Notes under the pieces: model-generated
What the model was told of the DNA's origin: nothing
Database searches by the model: none
Seen by the model: the letters and a program-made list of their open reading frames with translations, nothing else
Shown: piece by piece, positions 10,950 through 21,006 of the stretch
Layout of the letters: each line of letters begins with the position of its first letter
How positions within the stretch are numbered: the stretch's first letter is position 1
Translations under genes and position numbers: made by a program
From: Cherax quadricarinatus
Lineage: Eukaryota > Arthropoda > Malacostraca > Decapoda > Parastacidae
Length of the DNA stretch: 64,000 bases
Assembly (NCBI RefSeq): GCF_038502225.1
Contig: NC_091303.1
Coordinates: 31,187,414-31,251,413 of the forward strand
Direction: 5' to 3'

Positions 10950-10953
10950 TTAA

Positions 10954-11655
10954 GGATCCCAGAGCGATAAAATGCATATACAGTTCACTCATTACGTACC
11001 TTAAAATATTTGTAGTCTTAATGTAGGGTCAGGGGTGAGTAAACGAGATAAAATGAATAAATGAGAGAGAGAGAGAGAGAATGAGTATATGAGAGAGGAC
11101 AGGCGAAGAGTTATGTAAACAAACCAGGCGAACACCAGTTTTGTAAACAAGCCAAGCGTACACATCTGGTTTGTGTACAACTTACATTGTGTACAAGTTG
11201 TCTCTACATTGATACTGTTGAATAGATAAAGAAGAACACTCCCATTCTCATGTAACACCATTTTTAGAAGAAATGACACTCTGAGTGAAGGCAATGGAAA
11301 TAAGTCACTCTGACTTTTTTGGGTTATCCTTGGTACTTTACACATATGCTGCTGTGTGATAATCTTTGTCACTGTACTATTTGTGTATACCTGATTAAAC
11401 TTACTTACATACGAAACAAATAATTTTCTACAGTTGCCCACAGTAACACATTTTCTCTTATGTTGGACTAGAGAAAATGTTATTCTTGCTGTCACTTGTA
11501 CAAGTTATCTGGCTACCACATCTCATATTTGTTTATTTATTCTACTGTGGGGTGTATGTATCATCTCTATATGTTATGTATCGTGTTTATTATAAAATTT
11601 TGAAAATGTTTATATTAACTTAATATACAACATTTAATGAGACTCGGTGATTATT
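10954..11655. other. Y1 internal sequence, non-coding
   Basis: This holds a further Y1 tandem-unit start (10955-11035), a GA-rich microsatellite (about 11064-11080) and AT-rich DNA. The stretch around 11600-11640 matches Y2 at about 43020-43060. A 164-codon antisense frame here (11001-11495) shows no recognisable domain and is not supported as a gene. Confidence 0.6.
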
Positions 11656-14600
11656 ATTTTTTTTTTTTTTTTTTTTTTTTTTTCAACAAGTCGGCCGTCT
11701 CCCACCGAGGCAGGGTGACCCAAAAAAGAAAGAAAATCCCCAAAAAGAAAATACTTTCATCATCATTCAACACTTTCACCACACTCGCACATTATCACTG
11801 TTTTTGCAGAGGTGCTCAGAATACAACAGTCTAGAAGCATAAACATATAAAGATACACAACATATCCCTCCAAACTGCCAATATCCCAAACCCCTCCTTT
11901 AAAGTGCAGGCATTGTACTTCCCATTTCCAGGACTCAAGTCCGACTATATGAAAATAACCGGTTTCCCTGAATCCCTTCACTAAATATTACCCTGCTCAC
12001 ACTCCAACAGATCGTCAGGTCCCAAGTACCATTCGTCTCCATTCACTCCTATCTAACACGCTCACGCACGCTTGCTGGAAGTCCAAGCCCCTTACCCACA
12101 AAACCTCCTTTACCCCCTCTCTCCAACCCTTTCGAGGACGACCCCTACCCCGCCTTCCTTCCCCTATAGATTTATATGCTTTCCATGTCATTCTACTGTG
12201 ATCCATTCTCTCTAAATGACCAAACCACCTCAACAACCCCTCTTCTGCCCTCTGACTAATACTTTTATTAACTCCACACCTTCTCCTAATTTCCACACTC
12301 CGAATTTTCTGCATAATATTTACACCACACATTGCCCTTAAACAGGACATCTCCGCTGCCTCCAACCGTCTCCTCGCTGCTGCATTTACCACCCAAGCTT
12401 CACACCCATATAAGAGTGTTGGTACTACTATACTTTCATACATTCCCTTCTTTGCCTCCATAGATAACGTTTTTTGACTCCACATATACCTCAACGCACC
12501 ACTCACCTTTTTTCCCTCATCAATTCTATGATTAACCTCATCCTTCATAAATCCATCCGCCGACACGTCAACTCCCAAGTATCTGAAAACATTCACTTCT
12601 TCCATACTCCTCCTCCCCAATTTGATATCCAATTTTTCTTTATCTAAATCATTTGACACCCTCATCACCTTACTCTTTTCTATGTTCACTTTCAACTTTC
12701 TACCTTTACACACATTCCCAAACTCATCCACTAACCTTTGCAATTTTTCTTTAGAATCTCCCATAAGCACAGTATCATCAGCAAAAAGTAACTGTGTCAA
12801 TTCCCATTTTGAATTTGATTCCCCATAATTTAATCCCACCCCTCTCCCAAACACCCTAGCATTTACTTCCTTTACAACCCCATCTATAAATATATTAAAC
12901 AACCATGGTGACATTACACATCCCTGTCTAAGACCTACTTTTACCGGGAAGTAGTCTCCCTCTCTTCTACACACCCTAACCTGAGCCTCACTATCCTCAT
13001 AAAAACTCTTTACAGCATTTAATAACTTACCACCTATTCCATATACTTGCAACATCTGCCACATTGCTCCTCTATCCACTCTATCATATGCCTTTTCTAA
13101 ATCCATAAATGCAATAAAAACTTCCCTATCTTTATCTAAATACTGTTCACATATATGCTTCAATGTAAACACCTGATCTACACATCCCCTACCCACTCTA
13201 AAACCTCCTTGCTCATCCGCAATCCTACATTCTGTCTTACCTCTAATTCTTTCAATTATAACCCTACCGTACACTTTTCCTGGTATACTCAGTAAGCTTA
13301 TTCCTCTATAATTTTTACAGTCTCTTTTGTCCCCTTTCCCTTTATATAAAGGGACTATACATGCTCTCTGCCAATCCCTAGGTACCTTCCCCTCTTTCAT
13401 ACATTTATTAAACAAAAGTACCAACCACTCCAACACTATATCCCCCCCTGCTTTTAACATTTCTGTCATGATCCCATCAGTTCCAGCTGCTTTACCCCCT
13501 TTCATTTTACGTAATGCCTCACGTACCTCCCCCACACTTACTTTCTGCTCTTCTTCACTCCTAAAAGATGGTATACCTCCCTGACCAGTGCATGAAATTA
13601 CTGCCTCTGTTTCTTCCTTAACATTTAAAAGTTCCTCAAAATATTCTCGCCATCTACCCAATACCTCCATCTCCCCATCTACTAACTCCCCTACTCTGTT
13701 TTTAACTGACAAATCCATATTTTCCCTAGGCTTTCTTAACTTGTTTAACTCACTCCAAAATTTTTTCTTATTTTCATTAAAATTTCTTGACAGTGCCTCT
13801 CCCACTCTATCATCTGCTCTCCTTTTGCACTCTCTCACCACTCTCTTTACCTTTCTTTTACTCTCCATATACTCTGCTCTTCTTATAACACTTCTGCTTT
13901 GTAAAAACCTCTCATAAGCTACCTTTTTCTCTTTTATCACACCCTTTACTTCATCATTCCACCAATCACTCCTCTTTCCTCCTGCCCCCACCCTCCTATA
14001 ACCACAAACTTCTGCCCCACATTCTAATACTGCATTTTTAAAACTATTCCAACCCTCTTCAACCCCCCCACTACTCATCTTTGCACTAGCCCACCTTTCT
14101 GCCAATAGTCGCTTATATCTCACCCGAACTTCCTCCTCCCTTAGTTTATACACTTTCACCTCCCTCTTACTTGTTGTTGCCACCTTCCTCTTTTCCCATC
14201 TACCTCTTACTCTAACTGTAGCTACAACTAAATAATGATCCGATATATCAGTTGCCCCTCTATAAACATGTACATCCTGGAGCCTACCCATCAACCTTTT
14301 ATCCACCAATACATAATCTAATAAACTACTTTCATTACGTGCTACATCATACCTTGTATATTTATTTATCCTCTTTTTCATAAAATATATATTACTTATT
14401 ACCAAATTTCTTTCTACACATAGCTCAATTAAAGGCTCCCCATTTACATTTACCCCTGGCACCCCAAATTTACCTACTACTCCCTCCATAACATTTTTAC
14501 CCACTTTAGCATTAAAATCCCCAACCACCATTACTCTCACACTTGATTCAAAACTCCCCACGCATTCACTCAACATTTCCCAAAATCTCTCTCTCTCCTC

Positions 14601-15354
14601 TACACTTCTCTCTTCTCCAGGTGCATACACGCTTATTATAACCCACTTTTCACATCCAATCTTTATTTTACTCCACATAATCCTTGAATTAATACATTTA
14701 TAGTCCCTCTTTTCCTGCCATAGCTTATCCTTCAACATTATTGCTACTCCTTCTTTAGCTCTAACTCTATTTGAAACCCCTGACCTAATCCCATTTATTC
14801 CTCTCCACTGAAACTCTCCCACCCCCTTCAGCTTTGTTTCACTTAAAGCCAGGACATCCAGCTTCTTCTCATTCATAACATCCACAATCATCTCTTTCTT
14901 ATCATCTGCACAACATCCACGCACATTCAGACTTCCCACTTTGACAATTTTCTTCTTCTTATTCTTTTTAGTAATCTTTACAGGAAAAGGGGTTACTAGC
15001 CCATTGTTCCCGGCATTTTAGTTGACTTTTACAACACGCATGGCTTACGGAGGAAAGATTCTTATTCCACTTCCCCATGGATATAAAAGGAAAATTAATA
15101 AGACCAAGAACTATTAAGATAAAATCAAAGAAAACTCAGATGAGTGTGTATAAATAAATGTGTACATGTATGTGTAGTGTGACCTAAGTGTAAGTAGAAG
15201 TAGCAAGACATGCCTGTAATCTTGCATATTTATGAGACAGACAAAAGACATCAGCAATCCTACCATCATGTAAAACAATCACAGGCTTCGTTTTACACTC
15301 ACTTGGCAGGACGGTAGTACCTCCCTGGGTGGTTGCTGTCTACCAACCTACTAC
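11656..15354 (-). mobile_element. LINE-A1: full-length RTE-like non-LTR retrotransposon
   Basis: On the minus strand the element starts with the conserved 5' end GTAGTAGGTTGGTAGACAGC (about 15354), has a leader of about 0.4 kb, one long ORF, and a short 3' UTR ending in a conserved tail (about 11683-11740) and a T run on the + strand. Flanking TTATTATT-type sequence on both sides may be the target duplication, but the simple sequence makes this uncertain. Total is about 3.7 kb. It is inserted in Y1. Related copies: LINE-A3, A4, A5, A6, A7 and A8. Confidence 0.9.
12015..14939 (-). CDS. LINE-A endonuclease/reverse transcriptase (974 aa, intact)
   Basis: A single polypeptide for target-primed retrotransposition. 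An APE-type endonuclease (exonuclease-endonuclease-phosphatase fold) occupies residues 1-235, with 'LSETKLKG' (about 33), 'VVGDFNAKVG' (about 141) and 'SDHYLVV' (about 232). The RT follows, with 'AGTDGI' and 'YRGISLLS' blocks, 'FMDLEKAYDRVD' (about 615), 'LRQGCVMSPWLF' and the catalytic 'FADDTVL' (about 720). The carboxyl end has 'RWFGHLERM' (about 905) and an Arg/Gly-rich block. One ORF of about 1,000 codons is the layout of the RTE clade. The codon at 14939 is GTG; there is no ATG shortly upstream and the first internal ATG is codon 17, so the true initiation site is unclear. It is the only LINE-A copy here without a stop or frameshift. Confidence 0.92.
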   Translation of the reverse strand: MGSLNVRGCCADDKKEMIVDVMNEKKLDVLALSETKLKGVGEFQWRGINGIRSGVSNRVRAKEGVAIMLKDKLWQEKRDYKCINSRIMWSKIKIGCEKWVIISVYAPGEERSVEERERFWEMLSECVGSFESSVRVMVVGDFNAKVGKNVMEGVVGKFGVPGVNVNGEPLIELCVERNLVISNIYFMKKRINKYTRYDVARNESSLLDYVLVDKRLMGRLQDVHVYRGATDISDHYLVVATVRVRGRWEKRKVATTSKREVKVYKLREEEVRVRYKRLLAERWASAKMSSGGVEEGWNSFKNAVLECGAEVCGYRRVGAGGKRSDWWNDEVKGVIKEKKVAYERFLQSRSVIRRAEYMESKRKVKRVVRECKRRADDRVGEALSRNFNENKKKFWSELNKLRKPRENMDLSVKNRVGELVDGEMEVLGRWREYFEELLNVKEETEAVISCTGQGGIPSFRSEEEQKVSVGEVREALRKMKGGKAAGTDGIMTEMLKAGGDIVLEWLVLLFNKCMKEGKVPRDWQRACIVPLYKGKGDKRDCKNYRGISLLSIPGKVYGRVIIERIRGKTECRIADEQGGFRVGRGCVDQVFTLKHICEQYLDKDREVFIAFMDLEKAYDRVDRGAMWQMLQVYGIGGKLLNAVKSFYEDSEAQVRVCRREGDYFPVKVGLRQGCVMSPWLFNIFIDGVVKEVNARVFGRGVGLNYGESNSKWELTQLLFADDTVLMGDSKEKLQRLVDEFGNVCKGRKLKVNIEKSKVMRVSNDLDKEKLDIKLGRRSMEEVNVFRYLGVDVSADGFMKDEVNHRIDEGKKVSGALRYMWSQKTLSMEAKKGMYESIVVPTLLYGCEAWVVNAAARRRLEAAEMSCLRAMCGVNIMQKIRSVEIRRRCGVNKSISQRAEEGLLRWFGHLERMDHSRMTWKAYKSIGEGRRGRGRPRKGWREGVKEVLWVRGLDFQQACVSVLDRSEWRRMVLGT

Positions 15355-15891
15355 TTATTATTATTATCATTACTAAATTGACATCTCGAGACATAAGACA
15401 CTCTTACTGATTTTAATGTGTACCTGCATGCCAGCACAGTGTGTAAGTTTATTTAGGTACAAGTATACGTAAGTATAATTCTCAGAGTATATATAAAATA
15501 TGAAATAACTTTTAAAAACACTTAAAATTTCGGAGTTTTCAGACATAATGGAGAGACTTAGTGCTTACGGATCTCACGGAGAATGTAAACAAACCGGGTG
15601 GGGCACGGTGACCATATTAGAAAGTCAGGTGGGGGAGCCGTATAGAGAGTTTTGGTCATAATTTGAAATGACCATATTAGTGAAACGCTGCAAAGCGAAA
15701 TGCCATAAAGCGGGGCCCTTCTGTATTTGTACTTTGTTAATATATAATAGGCTATATAGAAATGAAGGAGTCTTCTCTGATGTTGGTGCAGCACTGTTTT
15801 GGGCATTAGTATCACCTTCTTTAGAGGCTCTATGGTGTCACCCCTAAATGGTGTCACCCGGGGCGCCCCTGCCCCCCTTACGATGCCCCTG

Positions 15892-15996
15892 TGGGCATGC
15901 CTCTGACAAGATGGTGATGGAATGAATGATGATGAAAGCATTTCTTCTTTTTATGGTGTCCCTGCCTTGGTGGGAAATGACTGATGTGTAATAAAG
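15892..15996 (+). mobile_element. LINE-A8 3' tail, second part
   Basis: This continues the LINE-A8 3' UTR interrupted at 1448. It contains the conserved tail pattern 'CCTGCCTTGGTGGGAAATG' and an A-rich end with AATAAAGAAAAA. It demonstrates that the intervening 14.4 kb is an insertion. Confidence 0.85.
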
Positions 15997-16307
15997 AAAA
16001 AATAATTTGATCACACACTTTTATCACTACATATGTATAGTTCTTTGCCTATGTTACACTTTACACAGCTATTGTAATAATGTCTGCCAGTATCATCCAT
16101 AAGGTAGAAGGAGGGACTAGTGCATAATTCATGATTTGTGTCCTTGTCAGCATTATTGTCCACTTGTAATGTGATAGGCAGTTACACTGAGACGTAAATA
16201 TTCAATCACTCATACTAATATCATTGTATAACAAAAAACTTATGTTAATCTAAAGATAAATAACCTCTAAAACAAAATGAAATGTGTATTAGATTCTCGT
16301 TTTCCAG
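15997..16307 (+). other. Host intron segment before ABHD12-like exon
   Basis: AT-rich single-copy-looking sequence with no ORF or recognisable repeat. It ends in a pyrimidine-containing acceptor, TCTCGTTTTCCAG, directly before the exon. Confidence 0.6.
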
Positions 16308-16516
16308 GCATATACTCCCCGAGTCACTCATTTCTTCAATTCCAAAAGAGGAATCCTCAGACCAAGTGGCCTGGTTTGAAAAAAGCTTATGTGATGAAAG
16401 ACCTGTTGTGCTGTACTTGCATGGGAATACTTCATCTCGAGCGACTGCACACAGGATTGAGCTCTATAAAGTGCTTAGGAAGATGGATTATCATGTTATC
16501 GCATTTGATTATAGAG
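16308..16516 (+). CDS. ABHD12: ABHD12-like serine hydrolase, internal exon (oxyanion-hole exon)
   Basis: This 209-bp exon encodes about 69 residues of an alpha/beta-hydrolase. It begins after the acceptor TTTTCCAG at 16307 and ends before the donor GTAAGA at 16517, leaving one base of a glycine codon. The translation includes 'PVVLYLHGNTSSRA', whose HGN motif forms the oxyanion hole, then 'HRIELYKVL' and 'YHVIAFDYRG', which match the animal ABHD12 order closely. ABHD12 enzymes are ER-membrane lysophospholipid and monoacylglycerol lipases, including lysophosphatidylserine lipase. The membrane anchor would be encoded upstream, outside the recognised exons. Paralogue assignment within the family is likely rather than proven. 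Confidence 0.88.
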
Positions 16517-16609
16517 GTAAGACTTATCAATGACACTTACCTGTAGATCACCATACTTTAGGCTTCCATTTTTTAATGTATTATTATTATTATAATAATA
16601 ATTATAATA

Positions 16610-17904
16610 ATAATATTTATTTTGACATGATACATAGTTATACAAAAGAATATTGTAGTTGAGTGGACATGCCAAGAGCCCCTTGTATGCAGAGCATTTT
16701 TTGGGGAAACTTAAAGTTAACTTAAGATTAATTGGGCCATAACAGATTAAATGGTAAAAAATACAGTAAACATTTTACAATATAAAGTACAATTGAGTAT
16801 TTAAACAATGAAATTTGAACATTACAATTTTGAAATATTACAGTTTTACAATAAAACAAATTAATCAATTTATAATGTGAATATTAGAATTTAGTATTCA
16901 GAACAATGAAATTTGAACAATATTCAGTATTGAAATTGAGACATCATTGGTTCTTTTTGTGTTGCTTGAGTAAGAGGTAGGCATTAAGTACAACTTTTCT
17001 GGTTAATTTTGGGTGATGAGATGATTTCTAAGTTTAAAAAAAAAAAAAAAAAAAAAAAAACTTAGAAATCATCTCATTAATGATTTCTAAGTAGGACCTT
17101 AAATTGATTTACAGGCAGGAGTTCTTTAGTGTGTTCTGGTAAGGAATTCCAGATCTTTGGGCCCTTTACGTACACAGCATTTTTGCACAGGGAGAGATGA
17201 ACACGAGGGTCATGGAAGAGTGATTTGTGTCTTGTATTATGGTTGTGTTCTGTTGTAGTTGGTAAGTAGGAGTTTGAGAGGCGGGTTTATATTGTGCATG
17301 TAGTAGGCACAATAGTAAGTGTGGATGTTTTGTATATTGAGTAAGTTAAGACTCTTGAAAAGCGAAGGAGTATGCTGTCTATTACAGGAGTTGGTAATCA
17401 ATCGCAGTGCAGTTTTTTGTTGGGTTATTAAAGGTGATTTGCTGTGGCTGAGCCCCATGTACAAATACCATAGGTGAGGTAAGGGTAGATGAGTGAGTGG
17501 TATAGTGCAAGGAGAGCTGATTGGGGTACATAGTACCATATCTTTGAAAGGCTGCCTACTGTTTTTGAGACTTTCTTGGATATTTGTTGTATGTGAGTTT
17601 GGAATTTGAGGTTGCAGTCTAGGTGGAGACCTAGAGACTTACCCTTTGTGTGTCTAGAAATGGGTGAACCATTTGTCAGTATGTTTAGCTATACATTTGT
17701 AGCTCTGTTTCCAAACAGCATAAAGTAGGTTTTGTCTATATTGAGAGTAAGTTTGTTGGTCATCCAAGTAGATATTTTTAGTAGTTCGGCATTTACAGTA
17801 TCTGTTAGTATGGTTGGGTTTGGGTAAGAGAAGACATAAGTAGTGTCATCTGCAAATAAAATGGGTTTAAGGAGTTTAGATATGTTTAGGAGGTCATTGA
17901 TGTA
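16610..17904 (-). pseudogene. LINE-B2 RT carboxyl end and 3' UTR
   Basis: Minus-strand frames at 17237-17539 and 17689-17991 encode the 'LITQQKTALRLITNS' block and the 'FADDTTYVF' catalytic motif of LINE-B RT. The second frame runs into the neighbouring element W. Deletions and stops separate the frames. A 22-A run with an inverted 20-bp duplication interrupts it at 17016-17077. Confidence 0.85.
17016..17077. repeat. 20-bp perfect inverted repeat around a poly-A loop
   Basis: Arms 17016-17035 (ATGAGATGATTTCTAAGTTT) and 17058-17077 are exact reverse complements around 22 adenines. Part of the same sequence then recurs directly (about 17081-17092) before normal LINE-B2 sequence continues. Confidence 0.9.
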
Positions 17905-20070
17905 CAGTGGACCCTCGGTAATTGGCCGTAATCTGCTCCAGAAGGTCGGCCTAAAACCGAAATGGCCGAAAACCAAAATAATATTTCCCATAAAAATTAA
18001 TGTAAATCCAATTAATACGTTTCAGACATCCAAAAATATTAACAAAAAATATTAACTGTAGTTTTACATACAAAAAACAATGAGAACTAAATAAAATGAC
18101 TAATGAAATGAATAAATGAACATTTAAATAATTTTTACCTTTATTGAAGAGTTGTTGGCGTATGAAAAATGGCAAGGAGCAGAGAGGGAGGCTAGTTTAT
18201 TGTTTGGAGACAGGACAAAATGCTTAAATATGATGCTAATATCAACTCCACGGCTTATTTATCTATCACAATTCATCTAATATGACATAAACAATATTAA
18301 TAACATAGAAACATGATATATACTCTAGAATGATTAACATATGTCATTACGTATGTGAGAACTGGTGGTGGTGGTGGTGATGGTGTTGGGTTTATAAGGG
18401 CCACCAACAGCATAATCCATACATACAGTGGTGGTGGTGGCTCTGCTACCACCACTATTCATACTGAAACAATGTACGTAATTTATAAATAAGAAATATT
18501 TACACTTTAATCCTTTCAGGGTCCGTGCAATAGATCTATGGCTTGACGTTGAGGGTCCAAACCGTAGATCTACGCCATGTGCTCAGCTCACTCTGATAAG
18601 CTGTGAGTGGTAAATTTGGGCCTAAATATGAGAGAATACATCTATGTGGTATGTGTGCACCACATAAAACAAATCCTGCAGCACACAGTGCATAATGAGA
18701 GAAAGAAAACTGAGACCGTAATTTTCGATTAAAACAGCAACTTTGCAGTGTTTTTTCATATGTTTTTTACAGTTGTATTTGTGATTTCTTGGTCTCATTT
18801 GATAGAATGGAAGATATATTTTGATAAAATGGAAGATATATTTTGATTTGTTTTAGTACTGAAAATGGCTTGAAACTGAGCTCAAAGTAGCAGAAATGTT
18901 AAATTTTTGCCGATGTTCAAGAGTAAACAAATGACCTCATTCGTCTAATACACGCCAGCTGGTGGGTCTAATATACGTTCACAAATATGCTGATATTATT
19001 TATACAGTTATTACAATATTGCATGACAGTAAATCTTCTATTTTTTAGTTTGAATAAAAATTCATTATGTGAATTAAAAATCAAAATGGAATTCATTTGT
19101 AAAGCCTGAAAATGTAACTAATGAACAGAGGAAATGTTAGTTTAGTGCCAAGGAATGCATGCATTGTTTATTTTGGACCCTATTTTGAAATTGGAATATT
19201 TTGAACTTTGCATTAAATTGGCCAAATTACCAATTTCCAATCACTTTATTTTGTAGTTGAGACAGTTGAGTTAGCAATTTCTTGTGCTCAATTGATAGAA
19301 TAGAAGTAATACTAGTGAAATAGCTAAGAATTTGGTCGACTGGAATAAGGTAATTGGCCTAAAATGGGTGTCCAAGTCGGCAAAATTGCCGATGCGTAAG
19401 TATTGCTGACACATCAAAATTCATGAGAGCATAATTTCATCAGTTTTCCATCAAATTTCATACTTTTTGTTTTATTACCTTCAGAAAAAGATTCTCTATT
19501 TCATAAGAAAAAATAACAAAATTATTTTTTGAAAATTCTTGGACACTGGTGCACACTTTGAAATTTGGCCTCTGGACCCTGAAAGGGTTAATTTATAAAT
19601 TAGAAATATTTACACTTTATAAATAAGAAATAGTTACGTTTACTGTACCTTGGAGGTGATGCTGGCAATGGTTTAGGGTGGTGGAAGATAGGCAGGGTGG
19701 CATGTATTGTCAGTGGCCCTGTATACCTCCAACAACATTGGAGGAGTCAATTTCATGTCGTCCTTTTTCTATCGTTTAATCGCTTAACTTACTTGCTACA
19801 CTCTTAATGCTACACTTTATCGCCGGCTGGCGCTATAGGTTTTATTGACTCCTGCTGCTTTAGTATTGTACATATCGTAGAATCACTGAAGAAGGTACAT
19901 TCTCCCCTCTCTCTTCCTCCTTCACTTTCGTACTTTGCTGTGGATGGATGCGTCCAGTACAGCTGATAACCAAAATAACAGCCTATAACAGGGATAAAAT
20001 TTTGGCCAAAAAACCTGGCGATAACTTAATTGGCCGATATCCAGAATGGCTGATAACCGAGGGTCCACTG
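17905..20070. mobile_element. W: TA-flanked Tigger-like non-autonomous transposon
   Basis: The left end CAGTGGACCCTCGGTAATTG and right end (reverse complement CAGTGGACCCTCGGTTATCA) form a TIR of about 18 bp with TA on both sides. Interior motifs such as 'GGCCGAAAACC' near the left and 'GGCCGATATCC' near the right extend the symmetry. No transposase frame was found. A pB-N element is nested at 18511-19587. Own sequence is about 1.1 kb, including a GGT-rich stretch at about 18361-18440. Confidence 0.85.
18511..19587. mobile_element. pB-N3: intact non-autonomous piggyBac element (1,077 bp)
   Basis: Flanked by TTAA at 18507-18510 and 19588-19591. The ends are TCCTTTCAGGGTCC and, inverted, CCCTTTCAGGGTCC. 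It is the same subfamily as pB-N2 (3649-7671) in reverse orientation and shows that subfamily without an insertion. No coding sequence. Confidence 0.88.
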
Positions 20071-20642
20071 TAGATGAGAAAGAGAAATGGGCCAAGGCCC
20101 CTCCCTGTGGGACTCCAACAAGAACTGGTTGTGTAGTGGAGTTAGCTCCATTCTATTGATAAGATTTTAGGTATTTGAGAGAGTGTCCTCTGACCTCGTA
20201 ATGTTTAAGTTTTTGGTATAATAGGTCGTGGTCAACTGTATCAAAAGCTTTTCGTAAGTCAATGAAGAGTCCCGGGGGAAATTCGCTTTTTTTTTTTTTT
20301 TTTTTTTTTTGATTGTTTGTACTTTTTCTTTGGTTTAAATCCAAATTGACAGGGGTTGAGTATGTTGTAGAATACTAAGTAGGAGTAGACTTGTTTGTGA
20401 ATTAATTTTTCAAAGATTTTAGATAGGGGCAAATTTGATATAGGCCTATAGTTGTTCAATTCAGTTGGATCACTTCCTTTGTGGCTCGGGGTGACCCTTG
20501 CTGTCTTGAGTATAGATGGGAGGGTGGAAGATTCAGTGGATTTGTTAAACAGGGTTGCAATAAATGGTGACAATACATGAGAAGCTTTTTTATACATGAG
20601 TGGTGGTAAGTTATTTAGGTCACCTGTCTTGTTCTTTAGAGT
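20071..20642 (-). pseudogene. LINE-B2 RT fragment (central)
   Basis: Minus-strand frames at 20153-20344 and 20259-20597 encode 'FIDLRKAFDTVDHDLL' and 'LNNYRPISNLPLSKIFEKLIHK', the RT palm blocks of LINE-B. A run of about 23 T at 20288-20311 disrupts the frame. The fragment ends where LINE-B1 inserted. Confidence 0.85.
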
Positions 20643-21006
20643 TTTAATTATTTATTTAGTAATTTTAGCATACATACAGAGGTACAAAAAAAATACAGGT
20701 AAGAGCAGCATGCCAAAGCCACTTATATGCATAGCATTACGGGCTGGCTTAAAATTAACTTAAGATTAACTAAGCAATGATGAAATCAGTGATAAAACAT
20801 TATTGTAAACAGATAACTATAAAGCACAAATGAGTATTACAAAGACAGGTCATATGGTTGCATGCATTGCTGTACATTCAGTCGAATGGAGTATTCTGTT
20901 AGGTAGTGTATTTAAAAAAATAACAAAGTTAGATTGGGTATTAGGTTTAACATTTGTGTGATATAATTGTGAGTAACATATAGGATATACAATTTATAAG
21001 GTTCAG

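Larger units (their letters stand above)
1947..15723. mobile_element. Y1: TA-flanked Tigger/mariner-like non-autonomous transposon with nested insertions
   Basis: The left terminus CAGTAGGGCCCCACTTATA and the right terminus (reverse complement CAGAAGGGCCCCGCTTTATG) form a TIR of about 20 bp flanked by TA dinucleotides. A second copy of the family (Y2) lies at 40814-56757 with matching left and right portions. Own sequence includes 1947-2364, 7676-8022, 10954-11655 and 15355-15723. No transposase of its own is seen, so it is probably mobilised in trans. It holds two pB-N elements, P1, P2 and LINE-A1. Confidence 0.8.
1449..15891. mobile_element. hAT-like non-autonomous element, inflated to 14.4 kb by nested insertions
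   Basis: The left end reads CAGGGATGTCGC and the right end, reverse-complemented, reads CAGGGGCATCGT, a short imperfect inverted repeat of the CAGGG type used by hAT transposons. The flanks TAGGCATG (1441-1448) and TGGGCATG (15892-15899) form an 8-bp target duplication with one mismatch, the length expected for hAT. Removing the block rejoins the LINE-A8 3' UTR. The element's own sequence is only about 0.66 kb (1449-1946 and 15724-15891), and no hAT transposase is visible. It contains repeated 'GGTGTCACC' subterminal motifs. The rest is Y1 and its inserts. Confidence 0.8.

Noticed and set aside
11001..11495. 164-codon antisense frame in Y1
   Set aside because: No domain, low-complexity 'LSLSLS' segment from a GA microsatellite, and no counterpart in Y2.
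13588..13917. 109-codon Ser/Leu/Thr-rich + strand frame (and the equivalent at 38699-39148)
   Set aside because: Antisense shadow of the LINE-A RT.
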